Positions 55,112 through 64,000 of a stretch of 64,000 nucleotides of DNA are shown piece by piece. Source of the stretch: Streptomyces sp. NBC_01408 (lineage in GTDB: Bacteria > Actinomycetota > Actinomycetes > Streptomycetales > Streptomycetaceae); the NCBI RefSeq assembly GCF_026340255.1, contig NZ_JAPEPJ010000001.1, forward strand, positions 930,001 to 994,000, given 5' to 3'. Below the pieces are notes generated by a model. It saw only the letters and a program-made list of their open reading frames with translations. It made no database searches and was not told the DNA's origin. The position numbers and the translations under genes are program-made. Positions within the stretch are counted from its first letter, which is position 1, and the number at the start of each line of letters is the position of its first letter.

Positions 55112-56031
55112 AAGGCCAGGCCCCGGACCGCCAGGTCGAGCACGGCGCACGCGAAGAGGGCGATCCCGATGAACCCGTTGACCGTGAAGAAGGCGCGGTT
55201 CAGGCGGGACATGTCGTGCGGCGTCACGATGCTGTGCTCGTAGAAGAAGGCGCAGACGACGATCAGCAGACCCGCCCAGAAGAACATCCCCGCGTCGGTG
55301 GCGAGGGCGTACCAGACCAGCAGGGCCGTGGTCACCACGTGTGCGCCACGGGCGCCCCAGAGGGCGGCCGGGACGCCGAAGCGGGCCGGGACGGACTTGA
55401 CGCCCTCCGCACGGTCCGCGGCGACGTCCTGGGAGCCGAAGATCAGGTCGAAGCCGCCGATCCACACGCCCACGGCGAGGCCGAGGATCACCGCGTCCCA
55501 GGACCACTCGCCGGTCACCGCCAGCCAGGCCCCGACGGGCCCTATGGCCTGGGCCAGGCCGAGGATGGCGTGCGGGAAGTCCGTGAACCGCTTGCCGTAC
55601 GGGTACACCACCATCGGGACCACCGCGAGCGGCGCCAGCATCAGGCAGAGCGGGTTGAGCAGCGCGGCCGAGCCGAGGAAGACGAGGAGCGCGATGCCCG
55701 CGCCGGTCCACGCGGACCGCACCGACACCGCGCCGGTGACCAGCTCGCGGCCGGCCGTACGCGGGTTGCGGGAGTCGATCTCGCGGTCGATGATCCGGTT
55801 CGCGGCCATCGCGAAGGTCCGCAGCCCGACCATGCAGACGGTGACGAGCAGCAGCTTGCCCCAGTGCACGGTCCGGTCGAGCTGGAACATGGCGGTGAGC
55901 GCGGCGATGTAGGCGAAGGGCAGTGCGAAGACCGAGTGCTCGATCATCACGAGCCGCAGGAAGGCCTTGACCTTCCCGCTCGCCCGCGGCGCGGGCCCGG
56001 GCCCGACCACTCCGTCGGCGGTGGTCATCAC
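55108..56031 (-). CDS. mqnP: Menaquinone biosynthesis prenyltransferase
   Basis: 307 residues, UbiA-superfamily membrane prenyltransferase that adds the polyprenyl tail in the futalosine route. The first Asp-rich motif is NRIIDREIDSRNPRT and the second lies around SQDVAADRAEGVKS. About nine helices. The first codon is GTG at 56031, overlapping the upstream TGA; an ATG follows directly. Lies in an operon-like run with the 170-aa gene and ubiD. Confidence 0.95.
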   Translation of the reverse strand: MMTTADGVVGPGPAPRASGKVKAFLRLVMIEHSVFALPFAYIAALTAMFQLDRTVHWGKLLLVTVCMVGLRTFAMAANRIIDREIDSRNPRTAGRELVTGAVSVRSAWTGAGIALLVFLGSAALLNPLCLMLAPLAVVPMVVYPYGKRFTDFPHAILGLAQAIGPVGAWLAVTGEWSWDAVILGLAVGVWIGGFDLIFGSQDVAADRAEGVKSVPARFGVPAALWGARGAHVVTTALLVWYALATDAGMFFWAGLLIVVCAFFYEHSIVTPHDMSRLNRAFFTVNGFIGIALFACAVLDLAVRGLAF

Positions 56032-56540
56032 GCGAGGCTCCTGCGGAACTCTTCGAGGTCGGCCAGGAGCGTGGCGAGGGGCACCGGGTCCGTCTCCAGG
56101 ATCAGGAAGGCCTCGGCGTCGCCCTCGCCCTCGCCCTCGCCCTCGCCCTCGCCCTCGCCCTCGGGCGTGGTGATCCGGGCGGTGAACCCGTAGTCCTCGC
56201 CGACCGGGCGGGCGTCGAGCCGCAGTACGGCGCCGGCCTCGACGGTGAACCGCCCGCCGGCTCCGAGGGCGGCCTGCAGCCGCTCCGCGAAGTCGTCCGC
56301 CTCGGCGTCGCGCAGGCCCGGCAGCTCGAAGCCGCCGCCCTCGCCGTGCTCGTCGTCGGCCCAGTCCAGCATCAGCGCCCAGATGTTGCCGGGGCCCGCG
56401 AACTCCTCCGGGGAGACGCCCGCCTCCTCGGCGGCCCGCCGGACGCCGGGGTCGGCCGGGTCGAGCTCCGGCCGCACGAGGGCCACGTACGTCTCGCCGC
56501 CGAGGAAGAGGGCCGGGCCGCCCATCGCGATCGGACTCAC
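56028..56540 (-). CDS. 170-residue protein with a Gly-Glu repeat, function unknown
   Basis: No signal peptide or membrane helix. Acidic overall. The centre has PEGEGEGEGEGEGEGD, encoded by seven exact hexanucleotide repeats. It overlaps mqnP at its end and ubiD at its start by 4 nt each, so it is almost surely translated with the menaquinone genes. No family recognised. Confidence 0.8.
   Translation of the reverse strand: MSPIAMGGPALFLGGETYVALVRPELDPADPGVRRAAEEAGVSPEEFAGPGNIWALMLDWADDEHGEGGGFELPGLRDAEADDFAERLQAALGAGGRFTVEAGAVLRLDARPVGEDYGFTARITTPEGEGEGEGEGEGEGDAEAFLILETDPVPLATLLADLEEFRRSLA
56121..56162. repeat. Hexanucleotide microsatellite (GCCCTC)x7
   Basis: Seven perfect copies of GCCCTC inside the 170-aa gene. 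Copy-number change would alter the Gly-Glu run without shifting the frame. Confidence 0.95.
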
Positions 56541-57991
56541 AGGCCGTACTCCTTCCAGCGGCGGTCCACGAGCGCGGCGGTCGCCGGGTCGGACTCGACC
56601 ATGTCGGGCCAGCCGCCGTCGCGGGTGTAGCCCTCCTCGGGGAGCTTCTTCGTGGCGTCGATGCCCGCCTTGCCGCCCCAGAACTGCTGGTACGAGGAGT
56701 GGTCGAGGTGGTCGACGGGGCCTTCGACGATCGTCAGGTCCCGGGAGTAGTCCGTGTTGCCCAGGGCGCGCCAGGAGACCTCGTGCAGGTCGTGGACGTC
56801 GCAGTCGGAGTCCACCACGATGATCAGCTTGGTCAGCGACATCATGTGTGCGCCCCAGATGGCGTGCATGACCTTCTGCGCATGCTTGGGGTACTTCTTG
56901 TCGATCGAGACGATCGCGCAGTTGTGGAAGCCGCCCGACTCGGGCAGGTGGTAGTCCACGATGTCCGGGACGATGATCTTCAGCAGGGGCAGGAAGAAGC
57001 GTTCCGTCGCGCGGCCCAGCGGACCGTCCTCCGTCGGCGGCCGACCGACGACGATCGACTGGAGCAGCGGGCGCTTGCGCATGGTCACGCAGTCGATCTT
57101 CAGCGCGGGGAACGGCTCCTGCGGGGTGTAGAAGCCGGTGTGGTCGCCGAAGGGGCCCTCCGGGAGCGTCTCCCCCGGCTCCAGCCAGCCCTCGATCACG
57201 ACCTCCGCGTTGGCCGGGACCTGGAGCGGCACGGTCTTGCAGTCGACCATCTCGATGCGCTTGCCGGCGACGAAGCCGGCGAAGAGGTACTCGTCGATGT
57301 CGCCGGGCAGCGGCGCGGTGGACGCGTACGTCACCGCGGGCGGGCAGCCGAAGGCGATGGCGACGGGCAGTCGCTCGCCGCGCTTGGCGGCGACCGCGTA
57401 GTGGTTGCGGCTGTCCTTGTGGATCTGCCAGTGCATGCCGATGGTGCGCTTGTCGTGGCGCTGGAGGCGGTAGAGCCCGAGGTTGCGGACGCCTGTCTCG
57501 GGGTGCTTGGTGTGGGTCAGGCCGAGGTTGAAGAAGGAGCCGCCGTCCTTGGGCCAGGTGAAGAGGGCCGGCAGCTGGTCGAGGTCGACTTCGTCGCCGG
57601 TGAGGACGACCTCCTGGACGGGGGCGTCGCCCTTGATCTTCTTCGGCGGCACGTGGACCATCGAGCCGAGCTTGCCGAAGGCCTCGCGGACGCCGACGAA
57701 GCCCTGCGGCAGCTCGGGCTTCAGCAGGCCGCCGATCTTCTCGCTGATCTCGCCGTACGACTTGAGTCCGAGGGCCTTCAGCAGGCGGCGGTCGGTCCCG
57801 AAGACGTTCATGGCCAGCGGCATCGCCGAACCCTTGACGTTCTCGAAGAGGAGGGCCGGGCCGCCCGCCTTGTTCACCCGGTCCACGATCTCGCCGATCT
57901 CAAGGTACGGATCGACTTCGGCCTTGATGCGCTTGAGGTCGCCCTCCCGCTCCAGAGCCCGGAGCAGCGAGCGGAGATCGTCGTAAGCCAT
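56537..57991 (-). CDS. ubiD: UbiD-family menaquinone biosynthesis decarboxylase
   Basis: 484 residues, prenyl-FMN-dependent decarboxylase. Visible: YEISEKI-like N-terminus, GMHWQIHKDSRNHY, EGPFGDHTGFYTP with the catalytic acid residues and IVVDSDCDVHDLHEV. In the futalosine pathway UbiD/UbiX-type proteins act on the naphthoate ring after prenylation; the order ubiD - 170-aa gene - mqnP with ubiX nearby supports this. First gene of the run. Confidence 0.95.
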   Translation of the reverse strand: MAYDDLRSLLRALEREGDLKRIKAEVDPYLEIGEIVDRVNKAGGPALLFENVKGSAMPLAMNVFGTDRRLLKALGLKSYGEISEKIGGLLKPELPQGFVGVREAFGKLGSMVHVPPKKIKGDAPVQEVVLTGDEVDLDQLPALFTWPKDGGSFFNLGLTHTKHPETGVRNLGLYRLQRHDKRTIGMHWQIHKDSRNHYAVAAKRGERLPVAIAFGCPPAVTYASTAPLPGDIDEYLFAGFVAGKRIEMVDCKTVPLQVPANAEVVIEGWLEPGETLPEGPFGDHTGFYTPQEPFPALKIDCVTMRKRPLLQSIVVGRPPTEDGPLGRATERFFLPLLKIIVPDIVDYHLPESGGFHNCAIVSIDKKYPKHAQKVMHAIWGAHMMSLTKLIIVVDSDCDVHDLHEVSWRALGNTDYSRDLTIVEGPVDHLDHSSYQQFWGGKAGIDATKKLPEEGYTRDGGWPDMVESDPATAALVDRRWKEYGL

Positions 57992-58078
57992 AGGGGCCAG
58001 TATCCGTCACCTACTACGCTGGAACTGTCACCGGGCCCTTGCGGGCCGCCGCCACTGCCTGGGAGTCGGTCCCGAACC

Positions 58079-58411
58079 GTGCTGCGCTATCTGCCGTTCC
58101 TGCTGATCATCGGGCTGACCATCTACGCCTTCATCGACTGCCTGAACACCCCTGAAGAAGAGGTGAAACACCTTCCCAAAGTGGTCTGGGTGATCATCAT
58201 CCTGCTCTTCTCGATCGTCGGTCCGGTGGTGTGGCTGTCCGCGGGCAGGAAGCGTGCCGTGGCCGGTCCCGGCGGGCGCGCCGGCGGTGGCGGCCGGGCG
58301 CGCCGCCCGCAGTGGGTGGCACCCGACGACAACCCGGAGTTCCTGAAGTCCCTGAAGGACGATCAGGACGACAAGGGCAACGACAAGGGCAACGACCAAG
58401 GCAAGGACTGA
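58079..58411 (+). CDS. PLDc_N domain small membrane protein
   Basis: 110 residues from a GTG. Two helices (YLPFLLIIGLTIYAFIDCL and VVWVIIILLFSIVGPVVWLSAGR) form the phospholipase-D N-terminal-type domain, and a soluble tail ends in DDKGNDKGNDQGKD. Function unknown; the Shine-Dalgarno is weak. Confidence 0.8.
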   Translation: MLRYLPFLLIIGLTIYAFIDCLNTPEEEVKHLPKVVWVIIILLFSIVGPVVWLSAGRKRAVAGPGGRAGGGGRARRPQWVAPDDNPEFLKSLKDDQDDKGNDKGNDQGKD

Positions 58412-58436
58412 GGTCCTGGCCGGCCCTGAGGCCGCG

Positions 58437-58811
58437 TCACTGCGCCCAGGGCAGGACGCGGGTGCCCTCGGTGCCCGGGACCGAGGCCACCCCGTCCGCG
58501 CGCATGGCGACGTACGCCTCGGCGTCCTCGGGGGCGTGCACCCGGCGCACCGTGTCCGGGGGCAGGACCAGGGTCTGGCCGGCGGTGACCTTCTCGGTGC
58601 GGCCTCCGTCCCAGGTGACCTCCAGCGAGCCGGCGGTGAGCATCCAGACCTGCTCGCGGCTGATGGAGTGGTCGGGGCCGGTGGCTCCGGCGGCCATGGA
58701 CAGGTGCCAGGTGCTGAGTTCGGCGCTGCCCCGGCTGGGGGCGGCGAGGCCGGTCATGGTGGCGGCCGGGGAAACGGTCAGGTGCTCGGGGGTCGTGGTG
58801 ATCACGTGCAC
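58437..58811 (-). CDS. Cupin domain protein
   Basis: 124 residues from a GTG with GAGG six bases upstream. Single cupin: GPDHSISREQVWMLTAGSLEVTWDG and LPPDTVRRVHAPEDAEAYV. Divergent from a MarR regulator across a perfect 18-bp inverted repeat, so probably its target. Confidence 0.85.
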   Translation of the reverse strand: MHVITTTPEHLTVSPAATMTGLAAPSRGSAELSTWHLSMAAGATGPDHSISREQVWMLTAGSLEVTWDGGRTEKVTAGQTLVLPPDTVRRVHAPEDAEAYVAMRADGVASVPGTEGTRVLPWAQ

Positions 58812-58850
58812 GGCGGTCCTCGTCTTTCGTACCGGTGAAGCGCGGAGGCG

Positions 58851-58894
58851 AGACAAGCTGCTTTACTCGCAGAGATGAGTAAAGCAGCTTGTCT
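58851..58894. promoter_or_regulatory. Perfect 18-bp inverted repeat, probable MarR operator
   Basis: AGACAAGCTGCTTTACTC (58851-58868) pairs with its exact complement at 58877-58894 across 8 bp. TTTACTC/GAGTAAA is the symmetric centre. It lies between the divergent cupin and MarR starts. Confidence 0.75.
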
Positions 58895-58915
58895 TGCGCG
58901 TGTCACCATGTTTCC

Positions 58916-59383
58916 GTGACCCGATACGAAGACGAGGACCGCATCGAGCTGATCTTCCAGCTCGGCCTGGGCTTCCAGCTGATGCTGGGCGAGTTCACCC
59001 GCCGGCTGGCCGAGGCCGGACACACCGGCCTGCGCCCCCTGCACGGCATGGCCTTCCAGGCCCTCAAGGGCCCCGGCGCCACCGCCGTCGAGCTCGCCGA
59101 ACGGCTGGGGGTGACCAAGCAGGCCGCCGGGCAGATCGTCGACGACCTGGAGAAGCGCGGCTACGTCCGCCGCGAGCCGCATCCGGAGGGCGGCCGCCGC
59201 AAACTGGTGGTGCTGACCGGCGCGGCCGAGGCCCACCTCGCCGACGCGGGCCGGATCCTGCACGAGCTGGAGACCGAACTCGGCCGCTCCGCGGACCTCG
59301 GTGTGCTGCGCGGCGAGCTCGGCCGCGTCCTGCGGGCCCTGGGCGGCGAGGGCCCGCTGCCCCCGCTGCGCCCGGTCTGGTGA
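58916..59383 (+). CDS. MarR-family transcriptional regulator
   Basis: 155 residues from a GTG, without obvious Shine-Dalgarno, perhaps leaderless. Winged helix: GLRPLHGMAFQALKGPG, AVELAERLGVTKQAAGQIVDDLEKRGYVRREPHPEGGRRKLVVLT. Likely represses itself and the cupin gene through the 58851-58894 repeat. Confidence 0.9.
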   Translation: MTRYEDEDRIELIFQLGLGFQLMLGEFTRRLAEAGHTGLRPLHGMAFQALKGPGATAVELAERLGVTKQAAGQIVDDLEKRGYVRREPHPEGGRRKLVVLTGAAEAHLADAGRILHELETELGRSADLGVLRGELGRVLRALGGEGPLPPLRPVW

Positions 59384-59429
59384 CCCCGGCGCGGGGCACG
59401 TGGCACGTGGCGCGCGGCTGCGCCTTCGG

Positions 59430-59933
59430 CTACGTCTTGGAGAAGGCCGCGTAGGAGGCCCGTAGCTCGGCCCAGCGGGTGTCCGTCCAGGCGGTCCAGT
59501 CCACCGGCTGCCCGGCCAGCGCGGACTCCAGCAGTTCGAAGTGCGCGTGCCAGGCGGCGAGGCAGTCGAAGCGCTCGGACTCCGGGCCGCCGCGTTCGTT
59601 GAGGAAGCGGATCACCGTGGAGTCGGTTCCCACCCGCTCCAGGTGGAAGCGGATCCGCCCGTGCTCGGCGACCGTGTACTCCACGACCCGCTCGACGTCC
59701 CAGGCGGTGACGTGCCCCGAGACGGCCGGACCGTTGTTCATCCAGCGCAGTGTGACCGCCCCGCCGAGCCTGCGTTCCAGGACGTCGGCGGCGGCCAGCC
59801 AGCCGCGCAGGCCCTCCGGCGTGGTCAGGGCCGGCCACACCTCGTCGTCGGGGTGCGGCAGGTGTACTTCGAAACGGAGCGACCAGCGGCCCTCACCGCG
59901 GCTCTCGCTGGTGGCATGGCTCACAGGAGACAT
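59430..59933 (-). CDS. SRPBCC (AHSA1-like) domain protein
   Basis: 167 residues, start-like hydrophobic-pocket fold: LRFEVHLPHPDDEVWPALTTPEGLRGWLA at the N-terminus and VVEYTVAEHGRIRFHLER in the middle. It lies just downstream of ccsB on the same strand. Ligand unknown. Confidence 0.85.
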   Translation of the reverse strand: MSPVSHATSESRGEGRWSLRFEVHLPHPDDEVWPALTTPEGLRGWLAAADVLERRLGGAVTLRWMNNGPAVSGHVTAWDVERVVEYTVAEHGRIRFHLERVGTDSTVIRFLNERGGPESERFDCLAAWHAHFELLESALAGQPVDWTAWTDTRWAELRASYAAFSKT

Positions 59934-59958
59934 GCCACCAGCGTCCCACTCCCGCGGG

Positions 59959-61077
59959 TCAGACGCCCGAGTAGGAGTGCAGTCCGTTGAGGACCATGTT
60001 CACGCCGTAGTAGTTCCAGATCCAGCAGGCGAAGGCGAAGAGCGCGAGGTACGCGGCCTTGCGGCCCTTCCACCCGGCGGTGGCACGGGCGTGCAGGTAG
60101 GCGGCGTACGCCACCCACGTCACGAAGGACCAGACCTCCTTGGGGTCCCAGCCCCAGTAGCGGCCCCAGGCGTCGCCCGCCCAGATCGCGCCCGCGATGA
60201 TCGTGAAGGTCCACAGCGGGAAGACGGCCGCGTTGATCCGGTACGCGAACTTGTCCAGCGAGGCCGCCGAGGGCAGCCGCTCCATCACCGAGGTGCGGAA
60301 GCGGCCCGGCGTACGGCCTTGCTCCACGTGGCCCTCGTAGGCGTCCCGGAACAGGTAGAGGACCGTGCCGGCGGCGCCGATGTAGAAGACCGCGCCGCAG
60401 AAGATCGCGGTGGAGACGTGGATGTACAGCCAGTACGAGTCCAGGGCCGGGACCAGCTGGTCACTGGCGGTGTACAGCACCTTGACGGCGATGCCCAGGT
60501 CCAGCAGGACGCTGGTGACGAGGATCAGGCCGAGCCAGCGGACGTTCTTCTTCAGGGCCAGCAGGGCCAGGTACGCGCCCACGGCCACCGTCGAGAAGGT
60601 GATCGAGAACTCGTACATGTTGCCCCAGGGGGCCCGCTGCACCGACATCGCGCGGGCGACGACGCCGCCCGCCTCGATGAGGAAGCCGAGCGCGGTCAGC
60701 GAGATCGCGATCCGCCCGTAGAGGTCGCCCTGCACGGTGCCGCCGGCGGCGCCCGGGCCGTCGGGGACGTCGCGGCTGCCGGCGGCGGAGCGGGTCACGA
60801 TCTTGGGCTTGTCGAGGACGGCGGTCCCCCCTCCGGTTTCACCGGCTCCACCGGAGCTTCGCGCCCCCTTCTGCCGCACCTGCACGGCGGGCGCGCCGGC
60901 GGAGGCGCCGCCGCCCGTCAGCGCGGCGGCCGTACGGCCCACCTTGCTGCGGCTGCCGAAGACCCACTCGGCGATGTGCGCGAGGAAGGCGAGCGTGTAG
61001 ACCGCCATCGACGAATAGATCAGGACATTGCTGATCTCAGCCAGGTTCTCGTTGGCTGCGGCTGCGAGCGGCGTCAT
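59959..61077 (-). CDS. ccsB: Cytochrome c biogenesis protein CcsB (ResC)
   Basis: 372 residues. System II haem handling: the tryptophan-rich WAGDAWGRYWGWDPKEVWSFVTW (WWD motif) and several helices with conserved His. It works with ResB to attach haem to apocytochrome c outside the membrane. Overlaps resB by 4 nt. Confidence 0.95.
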   Translation of the reverse strand: MTPLAAAANENLAEISNVLIYSSMAVYTLAFLAHIAEWVFGSRSKVGRTAAALTGGGASAGAPAVQVRQKGARSSGGAGETGGGTAVLDKPKIVTRSAAGSRDVPDGPGAAGGTVQGDLYGRIAISLTALGFLIEAGGVVARAMSVQRAPWGNMYEFSITFSTVAVGAYLALLALKKNVRWLGLILVTSVLLDLGIAVKVLYTASDQLVPALDSYWLYIHVSTAIFCGAVFYIGAAGTVLYLFRDAYEGHVEQGRTPGRFRTSVMERLPSAASLDKFAYRINAAVFPLWTFTIIAGAIWAGDAWGRYWGWDPKEVWSFVTWVAYAAYLHARATAGWKGRKAAYLALFAFACWIWNYYGVNMVLNGLHSYSGV

Positions 61078-62801
61078 CCGCGCTCTCCTTCTTCAGCTTC
61101 GACAGGTTGGGGCGCCGAGGGCGCCTGCTCGTGCAACGTGGCGGCGAGCACCGCCAGCTCCTCGGGGAGCCTGGCGGACTCGCTGCGGCCGAGGCCCGCC
61201 ATCTCGACGACGGTCACGCCGTCCTTGCCGGGCACCGCGCGGACCCAGATCCGGCGGCGCCGGATGAACAGGGACGCGGCCAGTCCGCCGATGGCGGCGA
61301 CCGCCCCCACCAGGGCGAGGGTGTTGCCGGGCTGCTGGGACACCTGGAAGGTGGCCCACCGCTCGATGCCCTCGAACTTCACCGTGCCCGCGCCGTCCGG
61401 CAGCGTCATCGACTCGCCGGGCAGCAGCTTCTGCTTGAAGAGCGCGCCGTCGGCGTCCTTGAACTCCTTCATCTTCGAGGTGTTCAGCTGGTACACGTTC
61501 TGCGGCAGACCCGAGTCCACGCCCAGGCTGCCGTGGTAGGCGCTCAGCGCGAGGACGGGGAAGTCCAGTGCCGGGAACTGCGAGAGCATCGTGCCCTTGC
61601 CCTCGCCCGCGAAGGTCGGCACGAACATGGCGTTGAAGCCGAGCTGCTCCTTCTCCCCGCCCGCGTTGCGGTAGCCGTCCGTCACCTTGACGGCGCCCGA
61701 GGAGCTGAGGTTGTTGTCGAAGGGCAGCATCGGCACGGAGTCCTTGTAGACCACCTTGCCGGTGGAGTCGGTCACCGAGATGACCGGCGCGTAGCCGTGG
61801 CCGAGCAGGTAGACCTTGGCGCCGTCGACCTGGAGGGGCCGGTTGACCTCGATCTCCGCCTTCTTGGGCGCGCCGTCCGCGCCCTCGCTGTAGGTGACGT
61901 GCGCCTTGAACTCGCGCGCGGTGCCCTTCTGCGGGCCGGTCTTCTCGTACTCCGCGTCGAACTGGTCGAGCGTGAAGGAGAAGGGTGGCAGGTCGTCGGA
62001 GTCGAAGAGGCTGCCGGACTTGAAGTCGTCGTACTGGGTGAGCGTGTTCGCGAAGCCCTTGCCGCGCAGGACGAGCTTGCCGCCCTCGGACTTGAAGAGC
62101 TGACCGGTGGCGAAGGCCACCAGGAGCACGATCAGGGCGATATGGAAGGCCAGGTTCCCGGTCTCGCGCAGGTAGCCCTTCTCCGCGGCCACGGCGCTCG
62201 TGCCCGGCTCGGTGCGGAAGCGCCGGCCGCGCAGGAGCGTTCCGGCGTACGCGAGCACGTCCTCGGGGGACTTCTCCGTACGCCACGTCGTGTACGCGGG
62301 CAGCCGGTCCAGCCGCTTGGGGGCGCCGGGCGGGCGGCCGCTGAGCTGGCCGACGAACTGCCAGGTGCGCGGCACGATGCAGCCGATCAGCGACACGAAC
62401 AGCAGGATGTAGATCGCGGAGAACCACACCGAGCTGTAGACGTCGAAGAGCTGGAGCTTCTCGGCGACCGGGACCCAGAACTCGTTGTTCCGCTTCCAGT
62501 CCTCCACCTTCATCGCGTCGACCTGGGTCTGCGGGATGAGGGAGCCGGGGATGGAGCCCAGCGAGAGCAGGAAGAGCAGGATCAGCGCCACCCGCATGGA
62601 GGTGAGCTGCCGCCAGAACCAGCGGGCCCAGCCGATGACGCCGATGCCGACGGGCGCGGTCGGGCTGTCCTCCAGCGGGGCGGTCGAGAGCTGGGCGCCG
62701 GCCTCGCCGAGCGCCGGCTCGTGTTCGGGCCCGCGCTCCTGCCCGGCTGGACCCTCGGATCGGTGCGACGCCTCGGTGGGCGTCTTGTCTGTCGTACTCA
62801 T
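61074..62801 (-). CDS. resB: Cytochrome c biogenesis protein ResB
   Basis: 575 residues. Four membrane helices, with large external domain between helices three and four. FWRQLTSMRVALILLFLLSLGSIPGSLIPQ is the family N-terminal segment. Partner of CcsB in System II cytochrome c maturation. N-terminal ~55 residues are hydrophilic and variable. Confidence 0.95.
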   Translation of the reverse strand: MSTTDKTPTEASHRSEGPAGQERGPEHEPALGEAGAQLSTAPLEDSPTAPVGIGVIGWARWFWRQLTSMRVALILLFLLSLGSIPGSLIPQTQVDAMKVEDWKRNNEFWVPVAEKLQLFDVYSSVWFSAIYILLFVSLIGCIVPRTWQFVGQLSGRPPGAPKRLDRLPAYTTWRTEKSPEDVLAYAGTLLRGRRFRTEPGTSAVAAEKGYLRETGNLAFHIALIVLLVAFATGQLFKSEGGKLVLRGKGFANTLTQYDDFKSGSLFDSDDLPPFSFTLDQFDAEYEKTGPQKGTAREFKAHVTYSEGADGAPKKAEIEVNRPLQVDGAKVYLLGHGYAPVISVTDSTGKVVYKDSVPMLPFDNNLSSSGAVKVTDGYRNAGGEKEQLGFNAMFVPTFAGEGKGTMLSQFPALDFPVLALSAYHGSLGVDSGLPQNVYQLNTSKMKEFKDADGALFKQKLLPGESMTLPDGAGTVKFEGIERWATFQVSQQPGNTLALVGAVAAIGGLAASLFIRRRRIWVRAVPGKDGVTVVEMAGLGRSESARLPEELAVLAATLHEQAPSAPQPVEAEEGERG

Positions 62802-62814
62802 GTCCGTTAAGTCC

Positions 62815-63600
62815 TCAGATCCCCACCGTGAAGCCTTGGGTCCAGCTCTGCATGTCCGAGACGATGCTGTTCCACATTCCTGTGACGAGCAGGAGACCGG
62901 TGAGGATCAGCATGCCGCCGCCGATGCGCATCACCCATGCATAGTGCTTCTTCACCCAGCCGAACGCGCCGAGCGCCTTGCGGAAGGCGAGCGCGGCGAG
63001 GATGAAGGGCAGGCCGAGGCCGAGGCAGTAGGCGACGGTCAGCAGCGCGCCCCGGCCCGCGCTCGCCTGGTCGAGGGAGAGCGTGGTGACGGCGGCGAGG
63101 GTCGGTCCCATGCAGGGGGTCCAGCCGACACCGAAGAGCACGCCGAGCAGGGGCGCGCCGACGAGGCCGGCCGTCGGCTTCTTGTGGAAGCGGAACTCCC
63201 GCATCGTCAGACCTGGGATCGCCCCCATGAAGAAGAGACCCATGACGATCACCAACCCGCCCAGGACCCGGGAGATGATCTCCGTGTTCTCCCGGAGGCT
63301 CTCGCCGAAGTAGCCGAAGAGCGCGCCGGTGGAGACGAACACGGCCGTGAAACCGGCGATGAACAGGCTCGCGCCCGCCAGCATCCGGCCGCGCCGCGCC
63401 TCGGCGAGGTCGGCGCCGCTGATGCCGGTCACGTAGGAGAGGTAGCCGGGGACGAGCGGGAGCACGCACGGAGAGAGGAAGGAGACCAGTCCGGCGAGCA
63501 CGGAGATGGGCAGGGCCAGCAGCAGGGCGCCGTTGAGGACGGTCGTGTTCACGCCGGTCTGTTCGGCGGCGAGGACGAGCCCGGGGACCACGGTGACCAC
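62815..63600 (-). CDS. ccdA: Thiol:disulphide transporter CcdA
   Basis: 261 residues, six helices. The two redox cysteines are in [17 protein letters not shown] and [13 protein letters not shown]. Passes electrons across the membrane to keep ResA and apocytochrome thiols reduced. GTG start 4 nt after the resA stop. Confidence 0.95.
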   Translation of the reverse strand: MVTVVPGLVLAAEQTGVNTTVLNGALLLALPISVLAGLVSFLSPCVLPLVPGYLSYVTGISGADLAEARRGRMLAGASLFIAGFTAVFVSTGALFGYFGESLRENTEIISRVLGGLVIVMGLFFMGAIPGLTMREFRFHKKPTAGLVGAPLLGVLFGVGWTPCMGPTLAAVTTLSLDQASAGRGALLTVAYCLGLGLPFILAALAFRKALGAFGWVKKHYAWVMRIGGGMLILTGLLLVTGMWNSIVSDMQSWTQGFTVGI

Positions 63601-63604
63601 GAGG

Positions 63605-64000
63605 TCACTTCTCCGCGAGGAGGGGGTCGATCATCGAGCGCAGCTGCTCTGCGTTGACCGGGGCCAGGACGCGCGCGGCGATCTTGCCCTCCTTGTCGAG
63701 GACGATCGTGGAGGGGATGGCCTGCGGGTTGAGCGCGCCCTTGGGGAAGCGGAGCATCAGCTTGCCGTCCGGGTCGTAGAGGCTCGGGTAGGTGATCCCG
63801 TAGTTCTCTTCGAAGGCGGTCGCGTTCTGCTTGCTGTTGTCGCGGGTGTTGATCCCGACGAAGGAGACGGGCTGCCCCGCGTCGGCCAGGTCCTTGGAGA
63901 CCTGCGCGAAGTACTTGGCCTCGCCGCGGCACGGCGGGCACCAGGAGCCCCACACGTTGAGGACGACGACCTTGCCCTTGAGGGTGGTGGTGTCCAGGGT
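63605..64000 (-). CDS. resA: Thioredoxin-like ResA, N-terminus cut by the window edge
   Basis: The visible 131 residues, ending at the stop at 63605, form a TlpA/ResA thioredoxin fold with [11 protein letters not shown] (CxxC), [11 protein letters not shown] and the cis-Pro segment [14 protein letters not shown]. ResA reduces apocytochrome c cysteines before haem attachment. The signal/anchor lies outside the window. Confidence 0.93.
   Translation of the reverse strand, partial: TLDTTTLKGKVVVLNVWGSWCPPCRGEAKYFAQVSKDLADAGQPVSFVGINTRDNSKQNATAFEENYGITYPSLYDPDGKLMLRFPKGALNPQAIPSTIVLDKEGKIAARVLAPVNAEQLRSMIDPLLAEK

Noticed and set aside
56121..56162. CRISPR array
   Set aside because: The repeats in this window are simple tandem repeats without unique spacers of constant length; no cas genes are present.

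Overview
The window is chromosomal DNA of a Streptomyces or very close relative. Evidence: very high G+C with strong third-position bias, frequent GTG and some TTG starts, a 14-subunit nuo operon with actinobacterial subunits, futalosine-pathway menaquinone genes (mqnA, mqnC, mqnE, mqnP), Rex- and Crp-like operators, NlpC/P60 and Rpf-type wall hydrolases, and a DUF4229 gene. The species cannot be named from this sequence alone.

Layout. 1-1181: 3' part of a TnpB element whose right end lies inside a broken, probably Uma2-like gene, closed by a strong hairpin. 1201-17215: complete nuoA-N operon on the minus strand, gene ends mostly overlapping, with a Rex-like operator upstream of nuoA. 17216-19310: long intergenic region with a Crp-like site, a secreted NlpC/P60 hydrolase and a small membrane protein. 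19442-23089: menaquinone accessory genes (MenJ-like reductase, MenG methyltransferase) with a GNAT protein and a glutaminase. 23367-29510: secreted DUF3152 protein, small LuxR-HTH protein, mqnC with an HxH-less imidazolonepropionase-like partner, a Ser/Thr kinase and mqnA. 29772-34046: cold-shock protein, lytic transglycosylase, GNAT, small membrane proteins and a cupin. 34142-35270: a non-coding giant inverted repeat. 35355-38189: two secreted peptidoglycan hydrolases sharing a beta-propeller. 38539-40266: an uncharacterised cassette of small secreted peptide, 95-aa protein and divergent LuxR-type regulator. 40343-48749: lipid and hydrolase genes, one of them a frameshifted acyl-CoA ligase. 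48835-50434: a DAACS-family transporter behind a poly-cysteine leader peptide. 51745-57991: the second menaquinone block (mqnE, ubiX, mqnP, ubiD) with an Lrp regulator and a rhomboid protein. 58079-59933: small proteins and a MarR/cupin pair with a perfect operator-like repeat. 59959-64000: cytochrome c maturation genes ccsB, resB, ccdA and resA (cut by the window edge).

How it fits together. Much of the window serves respiration: complex I reduces menaquinone, the mqn/ubi/men genes make and finish menaquinone, and the ccs/res genes mature c-type cytochromes further down the chain. mqnB and mqnD are not in the window. A second theme is cell-wall remodelling (NlpC/P60, SLT-type, Rpf-type and CHAP enzymes). 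The most unusual items are the giant inverted repeat, the secreted-peptide cassette, the cysteine leader upstream of the transporter, and the 30-codon reading frame coupled between nuoF and nuoG.
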